From positions 62,001-126,000 of the forward strand of contig ONKE01000024.1 in NCBI GenBank assembly GCA_900318355.1: a DNA stretch of 64,000 bases. The letters run 5' to 3'. Each line of letters starts with the position of its first letter. Positions within the stretch are counted from its first letter, which is position 1. Shown here in pieces: positions 32,951-42,103 of the stretch. The stretch is from an uncultured Bacteroidales bacterium. Its GTDB lineage: Bacteria > Bacteroidota > Bacteroidia > Bacteroidales > UBA932. A program made the translations under genes and the position numbers. A model generated the notes under the pieces. It made no database searches, was not told where the DNA came from, and saw only the letters and a program-made list of their open reading frames with translations.

Positions 32951-35220
32951 AAACCAAAACCACAATCCGCATCATAGCCATGGCTATTGCGATTCTGAGC
33001 GTTATGAACTGCAAGACTTCTTCCGGCACCCCGGACTACATCGGTCCGTCCGGAATCACCCTGGAAAACGGGCAGATGACCCCTGAGGCGCTTCTGTCCC
33101 TGGGACGGCTTTCCGACCCGCAACTCTCCCCCGACGGCACCCTCACCCTTTTCGGCATCAGCTACAACTCCATCGCCGAAAACCGCAGCTGCCGCAATCT
33201 CTATCTCCTCGGGAAAGGCGGAGAGTCCTGCATCCAACTCACCCGCGACGGCAAGAGCATCAGCAACGCCCGCTGGAGCAATGACGGCAAGGCCATCTAC
33301 TTCCTCCAGGACGGCCAACTGTGGAAAGCGGACTATGCGGGCGGCAAACTCGGCAAGAGGGTCCGCCTGAGCAACGTCCCCTCCGGCATCGGCGAATTCT
33401 CCCTGTCGCCCGCGCAGGACGCAATCCTCTACACCTCGACCGTCAAGGGCACGGTCAAAAGCCCGAAAGACTTCGACCCGTCGCTGGACAAGGCCCGCGC
33501 CTATGTCACCGAAGACCTGATGTACCGCCACTGGGACCACTGGACCGAGGAGCTTCCCCAGACCTACTACGCCGCCCTGCCCCGCGAAAAGGACGAACTC
33601 ACTGGCGAACGTTCCCTCAACGTACTCGGCAGCGACGCCGGCAAATACGAGCTCCCCATCGAGCCGTTCGGCGGCATCAACCAGCTGTCGTGGAGCCCCG
33701 ACGGGCGCTACGTAGCCTATTCCTGCAAGAAACTCTCCGGCAAGGAATACGCCTTCAGCACCGACACCGAAATCTACCTTTGGTGCCCCCTGACGGGCCA
33801 GACCACCGTCATCCCCATGGGCGGCGGATACGACACCGACCCCGTCTGGAGCCCCGACGGGAAGAGCATCGCCTGGATAAGCATGGCACGCAACGGATAT
33901 GAAGCCGACCAGTGCCGCCTGGCAGTCGCAAGCCTTCTCCGCGAGGAAGAATCCGAAGGGCAGTCCGCCAATCCCGAGGTCGCCGAAGTCCGTTTCCTCG
34001 AAGGTTTCGACGCCAATGTCGCAGGACCCTGCTGGAGCGCCGACAGCCGCCACATCTACTTCAACGCCCTCTACAGCGAAGGCGTCCAGGGCATCTTCCG
34101 CACCGATGCCGATACGCTCGACACTCCCGAACTCCTCACCCCCGACGGCGACTGGCACGACTACGACAGTCCCTACGCCATCCTCGAAGACGGCACCATG
34201 CTCACGACCTACTGCAGCATGGATTTCCCCAGCGAAATCGTAGCGATCCACGCCGACGGTCCCGAGCAGTGGAGCGGTGTCAACGACGCAATCCTCGGGC
34301 AGTTGCTCCCCCACAAGACCGAAAAGAAATGGGTCGACACGGTGGACGGCCAGAAGATGCTGACCTGGGTCCTCTATCCCCCGCAATTCGATTCGACGAA
34401 GGTCTATCCCGCCATTGAAATCCTGCTAGGCGGCCCTCAGGGCACGCTCAGCCAGGGATGGTCGTACCGCTGGAACTATCTCCTGATGGCCCACCAGGGC
34501 TATATCGTCGTGCTGCCCAACCGCCGCGGAACCACAGCCTTCGGCCAGGCATGGTGCGAGGAGATCTCCGGCGACTACCCCGGCCTTAACATGCAGGACT
34601 ACCTCAGCGCAGCCCGCATGATCAAAGCCGAACCCTATGTCGGCAAGCTTGCTGCGGCCGGTGCCAGCTACGGCGGATATTCCGTCTACTACATGGCCGG
34701 CATCCACGAAGACACCTTCGACTGCTTCATCGCCCACGCCGGCATCTTCGACGAGACCTACATGTACTATGAGACCGAAGAGATGTGGTTCCCCAACTGG
34801 GACAACGGCGGCCTCACGGAATATGCCTACGAAAGCGGCAAGACCGGGCCTGCGGGCGACGGCATCACCTTCGGCGGCATGCAGCAGGCAGGTTCGCCAT
34901 GGAGCAGCGCGGAAAAGGCGCGCAGGCACTATGCCAACTCCCCCGCCGCCAATGTAACCAAATGGCACACACCCATTCTATGCATCCACGGCATGAACGA
35001 CTACCGCATTCCCTACGACCAGGGCATGGCAGCTTTCAACGCCGCCCAGATGATGGGCGTACCGTCAAAACTCGTCGTCTTCCCGGAGGAGAACCACTGG
35101 ATTCTCAAGCCGCAGAACGCCCTGTTCTGGCACAAGACCTATTTCGACTGGCTCGGCCGCTGGTGCACCGACCGCTGGATCAAGGTTCCTTCCGACGGAA
35201 GCGTCCAAAGCACAATGTAA
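32947..35220 (+). CDS. S9-family prolyl oligopeptidase-like lipoprotein
   Basis: 757 residues from the ATG at 32947, which overlaps the WYL stop as ATGA; a longer frame to 32515 shadows the WYL gene. The N-terminus has a lipobox ('IAILSVMNCKTSS'). Residues about 40-480 show beta-propeller repeats ('WSPDGRYVAYSC', 'WSPDGKSIAWIS'). The C-terminal alpha/beta hydrolase has Ser in 'AAGASYGGYSVYY', Asp in 'HGMNDYRIPYDQG' and His in 'PEENHWIL'. Role: cleavage of oligopeptides in the periplasm or at the surface, as for DPP-like S9 enzymes of Bacteroidota. Confidence 0.9.
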   Translation: MKTKTTIRIIAMAIAILSVMNCKTSSGTPDYIGPSGITLENGQMTPEALLSLGRLSDPQLSPDGTLTLFGISYNSIAENRSCRNLYLLGKGGESCIQLTRDGKSISNARWSNDGKAIYFLQDGQLWKADYAGGKLGKRVRLSNVPSGIGEFSLSPAQDAILYTSTVKGTVKSPKDFDPSLDKARAYVTEDLMYRHWDHWTEELPQTYYAALPREKDELTGERSLNVLGSDAGKYELPIEPFGGINQLSWSPDGRYVAYSCKKLSGKEYAFSTDTEIYLWCPLTGQTTVIPMGGGYDTDPVWSPDGKSIAWISMARNGYEADQCRLAVASLLREEESEGQSANPEVAEVRFLEGFDANVAGPCWSADSRHIYFNALYSEGVQGIFRTDADTLDTPELLTPDGDWHDYDSPYAILEDGTMLTTYCSMDFPSEIVAIHADGPEQWSGVNDAILGQLLPHKTEKKWVDTVDGQKMLTWVLYPPQFDSTKVYPAIEILLGGPQGTLSQGWSYRWNYLLMAHQGYIVVLPNRRGTTAFGQAWCEEISGDYPGLNMQDYLSAARMIKAEPYVGKLAAAGASYGGYSVYYMAGIHEDTFDCFIAHAGIFDETYMYYETEEMWFPNWDNGGLTEYAYESGKTGPAGDGITFGGMQQAGSPWSSAEKARRHYANSPAANVTKWHTPILCIHGMNDYRIPYDQGMAAFNAAQMMGVPSKLVVFPEENHWILKPQNALFWHKTYFDWLGRWCTDRWIKVPSDGSVQSTM

Positions 35221-35221
35221 G

Positions 35222-36487
35222 ATGAGAAAAACAGCCATACTGCTGCTCCTGGGCCTGCTCCCGCTTTCTGCCGGAGCCCAGGGGCTGCTGGATTTCTTCG
35301 GGTTCGGCGTTCCCCAGGCCAAAGAAAAGGGGCCGGTCAGCCTCGCCTGGGACGTCAACCTCGACTACAATTTCGACAACCGCGAATTCGACCCGTCCGA
35401 GGACCTTTTCTCCAGATCCAGCACAATCCATAACGTCGCCCTGACGCCATCCATAGGGGTGGACATACGTCAGTCCTCGAAGGTCGACCACAGGGTCATG
35501 CTCGGAATCGACGTGGCCAAGAACCTCGGCGAATCCCCCACCGGCGCCGACGACCGCAACCTCGCCAACTGGGGTCTTTTCCACGAGATCACCCTCTACT
35601 ACCGCATCCGCGCCCTGGCCGGGAAAACCCTGATCACAGGCTACGCAGGGGCATTTCCGCGCAGCATGATGAGCCGCAGCTACGGGCCGGCCTTCTTCTC
35701 CGACTCCCTGCTCGTCTTCGACCGCAACATCGAAGGCATGCTGATCAAGTTCAAGCGCCCCAAGGCCCGCTATGAGGTGGGCTGCGACTGGATGGGAATG
35801 TACGGGTCGAAGCGCCGCGAACGGTTCCTCATTTTCTCCTCCGGAGAGAGCAGTGTCCTTCCATGGCTCATCCTGGGATGGAACTTCACCGGCTACCACT
35901 ATGCCCATGCCGTCGAATACGGCAACGTCTGCGACAACATCCTGGCCGAGCCATATATCCGCTTCGACATAGCCAGGCAGGCTTCGTTCCAGGAGCTTTC
36001 GCTCCAACTGGGAGTCCTTGCGGGAGCACAGCGTCTTCGCGACGTCGACATGAATTTCACGGTTCCGGTGGCGCCGGAAGCGATATTGACGCTCCGCAAA
36101 TGGGACGTCTGCCTGCGCAACAACTTCTATTTCAGCACGTCGTCCCTAATGCCCTTCTACAACCGGAAGGACCCGGGAGGCTTCAAATACGGCTCCGACT
36201 TCTACTTCGGCGACCCGTTTTTCCGCATGAACAAGCCGGGAAGGGAGGCCGAAAACGGATTCTACGACAGGCTTGAGCTGTTCTACGAGCCCAACATCGC
36301 TGGATTCATCGACCTGAAAGTCGGTGTCGTAGTCCATTTCGCGCCCACGCGCGACTACGCTTTCGGTTTCGCCGGATGGCAGCAGAGGGTCGGCCTGACC
36401 TTCAACCTCGACCGCCTCCTCCACCCTGAAAAGAAGATTACAAGAAACAAGAGAAAATCCGCCGTCGGCGGAGATTATTTCCTTTGA
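35222..36487 (+). CDS. DUF4421-like outer membrane beta-barrel protein
   Basis: 421 residues. A signal peptide ('ILLLLGLLPLSAGAQG') is followed by many alternating amphipathic strands ('VSLAWDVNLDYNFDNREFD', 'VGLTFNLDRLLHPEKK'). The size and pattern resemble DUF4421 proteins, common outer-membrane proteins of Bacteroidales with no known function. It starts one base after the peptidase stop and shares one base (TGATG) with the nucleotidase gene, so it belongs to the recG-to-nucleotidase run. Confidence 0.6.
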   Translation: MRKTAILLLLGLLPLSAGAQGLLDFFGFGVPQAKEKGPVSLAWDVNLDYNFDNREFDPSEDLFSRSSTIHNVALTPSIGVDIRQSSKVDHRVMLGIDVAKNLGESPTGADDRNLANWGLFHEITLYYRIRALAGKTLITGYAGAFPRSMMSRSYGPAFFSDSLLVFDRNIEGMLIKFKRPKARYEVGCDWMGMYGSKRRERFLIFSSGESSVLPWLILGWNFTGYHYAHAVEYGNVCDNILAEPYIRFDIARQASFQELSLQLGVLAGAQRLRDVDMNFTVPVAPEAILTLRKWDVCLRNNFYFSTSSLMPFYNRKDPGGFKYGSDFYFGDPFFRMNKPGREAENGFYDRLELFYEPNIAGFIDLKVGVVVHFAPTRDYAFGFAGWQQRVGLTFNLDRLLHPEKKITRNKRKSAVGGDYFL

Positions 36488-38208
36488 TGAGAAAAAGCCT
36501 TTCCATCCTGCTGACGGCCGCGCTTCTGGCCTCATGCGGTCCCAAGGACGGGGAATACGTCCTCCACGTCCTCAGCACCAACGATGTTCACGGATGCTGG
36601 TTCGATTCCAGCTATGTCGACGGGACGCCGAAGAAGTCCCTGATGGCGATGAGCCGCACGATAGACAGCGTCAGGACGGTGGCCGGAGCGGAAAACGTGG
36701 TGCTGGTCGACGCCGGCGACTGCCTCCAGGGCGACAACGCCACCTACTACTACAACTACGTCGACACCCTCTCGGAACATCTTTTCCCCAGGCTCGTCAG
36801 CTACATGAAATATGACGCCGTCGCCGTGGGCAACCACGACATCGAAACCGGGCATCCCGTCTACGACCGCGTCACGGCCGACCTTGCCCGCGCCCACAGC
36901 GAATTCCTCGGCGGCAACGCCGTAAGGACAAGCGACGGCAAGCCCTATTTCCAGCTCTACAAGACCATCCGCCGCGGCGGGATGAAAATCGCCATCCTGG
37001 GCTATACCAACGCCAATATCAAGGCATGGCTCGACGAGTCTCTCTGGCGCGGAATGGATTTCGTTCCAATCCGGGACATCATCCAGCGCGACGTTGACGA
37101 GGTTCGTCGCAAGGAACGTCCGGATGTCGTGATAGCGACCATGCACTCGGCCTGCGGCAGGGGCGACGGCGCCATTCTCGAGGCAGAGGCACTCGATGCA
37201 TTCAACTCCGTCAGAGGCGTCGACTTCCTCGTCTGCGGCCACGATCATGCCCCCGTCGTACAGGCCCGCGACACTTCGGCCCTGCTCAACTCCGGCAGCC
37301 ATGCGCGTTATGTCGCCCACGGGACGCTTCACATCAGCCGCAAAGGCGGGAAAGTTACCGCCAAAAGCTTTGATGCAGAGTTGATTCCGATAAGGGCGGA
37401 AGCGGTCGACACGGCCATGCGCGCAGCATTCAGGAAAGAGTTCGAGGCTGTGAGGAAATTCACCCTCACCGAAGTGGGCATCCTCAATTCCGACCTCGTA
37501 ACCCGCGACGCCTTCGCCGGCATGTGCCCCTACATCAACCTGATCCACGCCCTGAGCCTCACGGCCACAGGTGCCGACGTTTCAATGGCCGCCCCGTTGA
37601 CCTACAACGGCAAGGTCGCCTCCGGAGTGCTTCGCTTCAACGACCTGTTTACGATCTATCCTTTCGAAAACCAGCTGTTTACGGTGGAAATGAGCGGCGA
37701 GGAAATCTGCCGCTACCTTGAAGTTTCCTACGACCGGTGGGTCCGGACCATCGCATCCCCGTCCGACCACATCCTCCGAATCCAGCAAAGCGACGATCCC
37801 CGTACCCAGCAGCGCGGCTGGTCCTTCGAAAACCGCTTCTACAACTTCGATTCGGCTGGCGGAATATGCTATACCGTCGACGTGACCAAACCCTTCGGAG
37901 ACAGGGTCGACATCAGCACCCTTGCCGGCGGAGAGGCCTTCGACCCCGCGCGTAAATACACCGTGGCCATGACCTCCTACCGGGCATGCGGCGGAGGCAA
38001 CATTTTGCTGGAGGCCGGCATCGAGCCGCCGGTCACGGGCCGCTACCCCGAGGTGCGCAACCTCCTCTACGACTATCTGATGGAAAACGGGTCCATAGAC
38101 CCTGAAACGACAGGCGCCCCCGGCCTTGTGGGCAGGTGGCGCTTCATTCCCGAAGAGCTTGCAGGCCCCGCGATGAGGCGCGACCTGGCTCTTATGTTCG
38201 GCGAATAG
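36487..38208 (+). CDS. 5'-nucleotidase/metallophosphatase lipoprotein
   Basis: 573 residues from the ATG at 36487. Lipobox 'AALLASCGPKD' marks a lipoprotein. The metallophosphatase motifs are in order: 'STNDVHGCW', 'VDAGDCLQGD', 'VGNHDIETG', 'MHSACGRGDG', 'VCGHDHAPV'. The C-terminal half is the 5'-nucleotidase substrate domain, with stacking aromatic residues and 'RKYTVAMTSYRACGGGN'. Role: dephosphorylates nucleotides or related phosphates outside the inner membrane to allow nucleoside uptake. It ends 2 bp from the opposite-strand ffh gene. Confidence 0.9.
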   Translation: MRKSLSILLTAALLASCGPKDGEYVLHVLSTNDVHGCWFDSSYVDGTPKKSLMAMSRTIDSVRTVAGAENVVLVDAGDCLQGDNATYYYNYVDTLSEHLFPRLVSYMKYDAVAVGNHDIETGHPVYDRVTADLARAHSEFLGGNAVRTSDGKPYFQLYKTIRRGGMKIAILGYTNANIKAWLDESLWRGMDFVPIRDIIQRDVDEVRRKERPDVVIATMHSACGRGDGAILEAEALDAFNSVRGVDFLVCGHDHAPVVQARDTSALLNSGSHARYVAHGTLHISRKGGKVTAKSFDAELIPIRAEAVDTAMRAAFRKEFEAVRKFTLTEVGILNSDLVTRDAFAGMCPYINLIHALSLTATGADVSMAAPLTYNGKVASGVLRFNDLFTIYPFENQLFTVEMSGEEICRYLEVSYDRWVRTIASPSDHILRIQQSDDPRTQQRGWSFENRFYNFDSAGGICYTVDVTKPFGDRVDISTLAGGEAFDPARKYTVAMTSYRACGGGNILLEAGIEPPVTGRYPEVRNLLYDYLMENGSIDPETTGAPGLVGRWRFIPEELAGPAMRRDLALMFGE

Positions 38209-38210
38209 GC

Positions 38211-39533
38211 CTATCGGCGGAAGCCCTTCATGCGCTGGGCAAGTCCGCCGGTAGCTACCGTCTTCATCATCTTGCGAGTGCCTTCAAACTGCTTCAGAAG
38301 GCGGTTTACTTCCGGAAGGGATGTCCCTGAGCCGTCGGCGATGCGCTTGCGGCGGCTGCCGTTGAGGATGTCGGGATTTTCCCTTTCGGCGGGCGTCATG
38401 GACAGGATGATGGCTTCAATGCTCTTGAAGGAGTCGTTGTCGATGTCGATATCCTTGATTGCCTTGCCCACGCCAGGGATCATGCCAGCGAGGTCCTTGA
38501 TGTTGCCCATCTTCTTGACCTGCTGGATCTGGTTGTAGAAATCCATGAGGGTGAACTGGTCGCGGGCGAGCTTTTTCTTCAGTTCGCGGGCCTGCTTTTC
38601 GTCAAACTGTTCCTGGGCCTTTTCCACCAGGGAGACCACGTCGCCCATGCCGAGGATACGGTCGGCGATACGGTCGGGGTGGAAGACGTCGAGGGTCTGG
38701 AGCTTTTCGCCGGAAGATACGAACTTGATAGGCTTGCCGACGACGGCCTTGATGGAAAGGGCCGCACCGCCGCGGGTGTCGCCGTCCATTTTCGTGAGGA
38801 CGACGCCGTCGAAATCGAGCCTGTCGTTGAAGGCCTTGGCCGTTTCAACCGCGTCCTGACCCGTCATGGCATCGACCACGAAGAGGGTCTCGGTCGGGTT
38901 GAGGGCATCGTGGAGGGCGGAAATCTCGTCCATCAGCTGCTGGTCGACGGCGAGACGGCCGGCGGTATCGACGATAACCACGGGGATGCCCTCGGCACGC
39001 GCCTTGGCCACTGCGTTTTTGGCAATGCGGATAGGGTCTTTCTCGCCTTCTTCGGTGTAGACTGGGACGTCTATGCTCTCGCCGAGCACCTTGAGCTGGT
39101 CGATAGCGGCCGGACGGAAAGTGTCGCACGCGGCAAGGAGCACTTTCATGCCCTTCTTGCTCTTGACGTGGAGCGCGAGCTTAGCAGAGAAGGTGGTCTT
39201 ACCCGAACCGTTGAGACCGGCGACGAGCACGACGCCGGGATTGCCCTTTACATTGATGTCCTGGGAGCCTCCGCCCATGAAGGCGGCAAGTTCGTCATGG
39301 ACTATCTTGACCATCATCTGCTGGGGCTTCACGGCCGTCAGCACATTCTGGCCCATGGCCTTGTCTTTTACCTTGTCGCAGAATTCCTTGGCCACCTTGT
39401 AGCTCACGTCGGCGTCAAGGAGGGCCTTGCGGATATCCTTTACGGTTTCGGCGACATTTATTTCGGTTATCTTTCCTTCGCCCTTCAAAATCTTGAAGGA
39501 ACGCTCAAGCCTTTCACTCAGGTTCTCAAACAT
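38211..39533 (-). CDS. ffh: Signal recognition particle protein Ffh
   Basis: 440 residues with the N, G and M domains. 'AGLNGSGKTTFSAKLA' is the G1 loop, 'DTAGRLAVDQQLMDE' G3, 'TKMDGDTRGGAALS' G4 and 'SSGEKLQTLDVFHPDR' G5. The M domain contains 'MIPGVGKAI' and 'RRKRIADGSGTSLPEVNRLLKQF', the 4.5S RNA-binding helix-turn-helix, then a short Met-containing tail. Role: targets nascent inner-membrane proteins to FtsY and SecYEG. Single-gene unit with a TACCTTTG element (39560-39553) upstream. Confidence 0.95.
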   Translation of the reverse strand: MFENLSERLERSFKILKGEGKITEINVAETVKDIRKALLDADVSYKVAKEFCDKVKDKAMGQNVLTAVKPQQMMVKIVHDELAAFMGGGSQDINVKGNPGVVLVAGLNGSGKTTFSAKLALHVKSKKGMKVLLAACDTFRPAAIDQLKVLGESIDVPVYTEEGEKDPIRIAKNAVAKARAEGIPVVIVDTAGRLAVDQQLMDEISALHDALNPTETLFVVDAMTGQDAVETAKAFNDRLDFDGVVLTKMDGDTRGGAALSIKAVVGKPIKFVSSGEKLQTLDVFHPDRIADRILGMGDVVSLVEKAQEQFDEKQARELKKKLARDQFTLMDFYNQIQQVKKMGNIKDLAGMIPGVGKAIKDIDIDNDSFKSIEAIILSMTPAERENPDILNGSRRKRIADGSGTSLPEVNRLLKQFEGTRKMMKTVATGGLAQRMKGFRR

Positions 39534-39552
39534 ATCTTCTTTCTTTATGGCG

Positions 39553-39609
39553 CAAAGGTAAGCAAAATCCCGGAAATGTTTTTTATATCCGTGCTTTTTC
39601 CTATTTTTG
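39553..39609. promoter_or_regulatory. Divergent promoters for ffh and the AraC-type gene
   Basis: On the minus strand TACCTTTG at 39560-39553 serves ffh (ATG at 39533). On the plus strand TATTTTTG at 39602-39609 serves the AraC-type gene. The -33 elements are poor matches on both strands. Confidence 0.55.
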
Positions 39610-39656
39610 CATAGATGATCCGGTATCTACCGGAGACTTTTAAAATATTCTGCAAC

Positions 39657-40166
39657 ATGGCTGTATCCCTTTCAAACTGGCTCAGCCGGAAGATAGAACA
39701 ATCCAGCATTTCCGACAAGGCCAAACTCGTCCTCTTCGGCATAGCCTCCCCGACGCCCATACAGGACTTTGCAAAGAAGTCGGCCCCCAAGCCGGAAAAG
39801 ACCCTCCAGGCCGATTATGACGAAATCCAGAGGCGGCTCACCCTTTGGCTTGAAAGCCCCGGCAGCCTCGCCTCGGACCCCACGGCCGCCGACCTTGCCG
39901 ACAGGCTCGGCATCCCCCAGCGCCAGCTGAAGGCCTTCTTCCAGTTCCATCTGGGCAGGAACTTCCGCACCTGGAAATCGGAAATCAAGATGGAAAAGGC
40001 CAAGGAGATGCTTCTCGACGACCGCTACGACACCGTTTCCGAAGTTGCCGACGCCCTCGGTTTCCGGGACGATGCCAGCCTCCACCGCCTATTCCACAGA
40101 ACTGTGGGCTGCACGCCCGGCCTTTGGAAGGCAACCGGCGGACAGCCCGACAGAAAAGATTTATAG
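39657..40166 (+). CDS. AraC-type helix-turn-helix protein
   Basis: 169 residues from the ATG at 39657. An upstream ATG at 39615 would sit only 6 bp after the -7 element and adds 14 residues of no recognisable type; either may be used. The C-terminal 100 residues are an AraC-type DNA-binding domain: first helix-turn-helix 'AADLADRLGIPQRQLKAFFQ', linker helix 'NFRTWKSEIKMEKAKEML', second helix-turn-helix 'VSEVADALGFRDDASLHRLF'. The N-terminal part (about 60 residues) has no known sensor domain. Regulatory target unknown. Confidence 0.7.
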   Translation: MAVSLSNWLSRKIEQSSISDKAKLVLFGIASPTPIQDFAKKSAPKPEKTLQADYDEIQRRLTLWLESPGSLASDPTAADLADRLGIPQRQLKAFFQFHLGRNFRTWKSEIKMEKAKEMLLDDRYDTVSEVADALGFRDDASLHRLFHRTVGCTPGLWKATGGQPDRKDL

Positions 40167-40173
40167 CGCCCTG

Positions 40174-40920
40174 CTATTTGCGGAGCTTTCCCGATCCGGA
40201 CACGGAATACTCCACACTCTCGCATTTAAGGGCACGGATGTCTATGTCTCCGGACCCCGAGCTGGTGAATGACGCCTTACCGCAGGCGCCTGAAATCTCG
40301 ACGTCTCCGGATCCGGAGCAACTCACTTCCAGATCTTTGCATTCAAGACCGGCCACAGACACGTCGCCTGAGCCGCTGAGCAAAACGCTGGCGTTGGCGC
40401 AGAGAATGCTGCTTACATTGACGTCACCGGATCCCACCAGCGAAATGGATAGTTCTTCAGCTTCCACGCCGTCGAGCCTGACGTCGCCGGATCCGCTCAG
40501 CGAGATTTCAGCCACGGGACCGCACAACTGCCCGACTGTCATATCTCCCGAGCCGACAAGGCTGCAACCCGAAATGGCCGGAGCATATATTTTTACGCGA
40601 TATTGTTCGCCGCCAGGGATAACCACGGGATAATCGAAGGATATTACCAACCGGCCGCCCCGGACATCAACATTCAGCGAATCCTGAAGATTCTCAGGCA
40701 TTTCCACTTCCACTGCATGACGTCCGTCCGCAGGGATGCAAGTCACGTCCAGCGGACCCGACACATACACCGAGGTGAAGGGATCCAGGTCCATGGTCCG
40801 GACCACGTTGGGGCCTTCGCCACGGAGAATTATCTTTGAAAAACCGGGAATCCTGATCAGGCACGAAGAGAGGATGGCCGCTACGAGCGACAGGACCAAA
40901 GCCTTGTGAATGTGTTTCAT
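40174..40920 (-). CDS. DUF2807-family lipoprotein with GSGD repeats
   Basis: 248 residues. Lipobox 'AAILSSCLIRI' gives a lipoprotein. The mature part matches the DUF2807 putative auto-transporter adhesin head domain: a ladder of strands, each ending 'GSGDM', 'GSGDV', 'GSGDV', 'GSGDV', 'GSGDV', 'GSGDI', 'GSGKL'. This probably folds as a right-handed beta solenoid. It is the last gene of the ABC-GntR operon, 6 bp after the GntR gene. Function unknown; envelope-stress sensing is often suggested but not shown here. Confidence 0.8.
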   Translation of the reverse strand: MKHIHKALVLSLVAAILSSCLIRIPGFSKIILRGEGPNVVRTMDLDPFTSVYVSGPLDVTCIPADGRHAVEVEMPENLQDSLNVDVRGGRLVISFDYPVVIPGGEQYRVKIYAPAISGCSLVGSGDMTVGQLCGPVAEISLSGSGDVRLDGVEAEELSISLVGSGDVNVSSILCANASVLLSGSGDVSVAGLECKDLEVSCSGSGDVEISGACGKASFTSSGSGDIDIRALKCESVEYSVSGSGKLRK

Positions 40921-40926
40921 TGCAGA

Positions 40927-41271
40927 TTATTTTGTTTGACGGAGAACGTCCGGATCTATGCCCAGAAGCTTCATGCGGCGCAAAATCGCCGGCAGTTCGG
41001 TCTCCATAAAGGTTTTACGTTCGTTTTCGAGGACAATGCTGCGGGCCTCGGGGCTGATGAAATAGCCTATGCCGCGCTTGTTGTAGAGCACCCCGTCGGC
41101 GGTCAGTTTCTCGTAGGTCCGCATGACGGTGTTGGGATTTACCCCGATATCGGCACCGAACTCCCTGACCGAAGGGATACGGCTCTCCGGGGCCAGTTCT
41201 CCAGACAGGATCCTCTCGCAGAGGCGGTCGCAAATCTGAAGATAGATGGGCTTGTTGTTGTCGAATTCCAT
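40927..41271 (-). CDS. GntR-family regulator, YtrA type
   Basis: 114 residues: an N-terminal winged helix ('IYLQICDRLCERILSGELAPESRIPSVREFGADIGVNPNTVMRTYEKLT') and a short C-terminal helical tail, as in YtrA-type GntR proteins that control ABC transporter operons. It is the third gene of the operon it probably represses; the likely operator is the inverted repeat at 42933-42954. Ligand unknown. Confidence 0.85.
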   Translation of the reverse strand: MEFDNNKPIYLQICDRLCERILSGELAPESRIPSVREFGADIGVNPNTVMRTYEKLTADGVLYNKRGIGYFISPEARSIVLENERKTFMETELPAILRRMKLLGIDPDVLRQTK

Positions 41272-41276
41272 TTTGG

Positions 41277-42089
41277 TCAGTGTTTGATGGTTTTAAGGCG
41301 GAACCAGATAAGCACGCCCAAAATGCCGACCTGCAGGGCATAACTCATGTCGATAAAGAAATTGAGCCAGAACTCCATCCTGTCGGGACGGGCTTCGAGG
41401 ACTTTACCCAGGGAGTCGAACAGACTCTCGAAATCGACAAGGTCGTTGACGATTACGGGAATACCTATTACGGAGAATACGAATGATATTCCGAGCAGGG
41501 CCAGAATGGTCTTGGCCACCTTCTGCTTCTTGAAAAACAGCGCTCCGAGCAGCATAGTCAACAGCGATACCGACACCCCCATGTAGACGAACCAGAATCC
41601 GTTTCCGGCAATATGCAATTCGTCACTGCTGACATCCAAGGCGTCATTAAGGTTGAACGAGGCCAGCGCCATGCCATATTTGTCGGAGGTAAGGCTCAGG
41701 AGCCAGTCCGAGATGAATGAAAGCCCGGTGAAGACGGCGGGGACAACGACGATGGTGACCAGTATCATGGAAACGAATTTCTCAAGGCGCGACGCGGGAA
41801 TCATCAGCCACTCGCTTCCGGCCCTCTTGTCGGTGATGAAGCCATAGGTCCGCGCCGGAATTATGAGAACGGTAACGAAAGCGGCCAGGCTCACGCAGAT
41901 GGCACGGGCTTCGACGGGCGGAAGCATCCACTCCTTGACCGTCAGCACGGTGTAAACTCCGGTCACGAACCACACGATGACAGGAATGAGGCCGAGAATC
42001 AGAAGGGACAGGCCGGCGTTGGCCCAGAGGCGGCGAAGGTCATGCAGGAAATACATGCCGAAACGTTTGGCGGAAAATGTGTTGTTCAT
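41277..42089 (-). CDS. ABC-2-like membrane protein
   Basis: 270 residues with about six hydrophobic segments (for example 'LSLLILGLIPVIVWFVTGVYTVL', 'MILVTIVVVPAVFTGLSFI', 'TILALLGISFVFSVIGIPVIV'). No characterised family signature beyond the general ABC-2 permease pattern. Its position between the ATPase and the GntR regulator makes it the membrane partner of that ATPase. Substrate unknown; YtrA-type systems often respond to cell-wall antibiotics or membrane stress. Confidence 0.7.
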   Translation of the reverse strand: MNNTFSAKRFGMYFLHDLRRLWANAGLSLLILGLIPVIVWFVTGVYTVLTVKEWMLPPVEARAICVSLAAFVTVLIIPARTYGFITDKRAGSEWLMIPASRLEKFVSMILVTIVVVPAVFTGLSFISDWLLSLTSDKYGMALASFNLNDALDVSSDELHIAGNGFWFVYMGVSVSLLTMLLGALFFKKQKVAKTILALLGISFVFSVIGIPVIVNDLVDFESLFDSLGKVLEARPDRMEFWLNFFIDMSYALQVGILGVLIWFRLKTIKH

Positions 42090-42103
42090 ACTCTGGTCCT
42101 CCT

